6,608 nt of DNA, taken from positions 1 through 6,608 of the forward strand of contig JAUVNM010000102.1 in assembly GCA_030599705.1 (NCBI GenBank). The letters run 5' to 3'. The position numbers and the translations under genes were made by a program. The notes beneath the pieces are model-generated. The model was not told where the DNA came from. It ran no database searches and saw only the letters and a list, made by a program, of their open reading frames with translations. The stretch is from Gammaproteobacteria bacterium (lineage in GTDB: Bacteria > Pseudomonadota > Gammaproteobacteria > UBA9214). Shown here piece by piece: positions 6,551 to 6,608 of the stretch (the first letter of the stretch is position 1; every line of letters begins with the position of its first letter).

Positions 6551-6608
6551 TCTTGATTCTCCTTAGTATTTGGACTTCTGATTTTTAATGCGCCCGGTAT
6601 ACTACCCG
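6551..6608 (-). promoter_or_regulatory. Leader and possible promoter of the OmpA-like gene
   Basis: This is the 58-bp upstream region up to the window edge. On the minus strand a TAGTAT at 6599-6604 matches four of six bases of a -10 box and lies about 50 bp before the start codon. Any -35 box would be outside the window. An A/T-rich stretch (ATTAAAAATCAG) follows. The promoter call is weak. Confidence 0.2.
6559..6564 (-). promoter_or_regulatory. Ribosome binding site of the OmpA-like gene
   Basis: AAGGAG on the minus strand lies 8 nt before the ATG at 6548-6550. It supports this start and suggests efficient translation, as expected for an abundant envelope protein. Confidence 0.8.

Overview
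The window looks like chromosomal DNA of a free-living gammaproteobacterium. This is inferred from the fairly GC-rich coding style, the dispersed palindromic repeat of the 'ATTCCCGCGAAGGCGGGAAT' type, and a rich set of c-di-GMP and two-component signalling genes. No genus can be named from sequence alone.

Layout, left to right. Positions 1-59 hold the last 18 codons of a plus-strand gene of unknown identity. Positions 60-318 are a non-coding junction between convergent genes, built almost entirely of repeats. It has four 21-bp tandem units, then a palindromic element with 27-bp inverted arms that each contain their own hairpin, then six 18-bp tandem units. The last 18-bp unit runs into the stop codon of the next gene. 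Everything from 319 to 6550 is on the minus strand. In transcription order it is: an OmpA-family protein with a cysteine-rich C-terminus (6550-5432); a 79-bp gap with a perfect 13-bp hairpin; a hybrid-free sensor histidine kinase with a periplasmic SBP_bac_3-type domain (5352-3655); a stand-alone CheY-like receiver overlapping it by 4 bp (3658-3284); and a large membrane-bound dCache-HAMP-GAF-HD-GYP protein (3237-319).

The kinase, receiver and HD-GYP protein are likely one operon. The kinase senses a small ligand in the periplasm and should phosphorylate the receiver. The HD-GYP protein has its own periplasmic sensor and is expected to degrade c-di-GMP. It has no receiver domain, so how the stand-alone receiver acts on the output is open. 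It could bind the HD-GYP protein, or act elsewhere. The OmpA-like gene has its own strong ribosome binding site and a hairpin behind it, so it is probably a separate unit that may read through.

The most noteworthy items are the nested repeat junction, the roughly 160-residue insertion inside the HD-GYP catalytic domain, and the OmpA-like protein with two four-cysteine repeats of identical spacing. I see no clear sign of a wholly new defence or mobile system.
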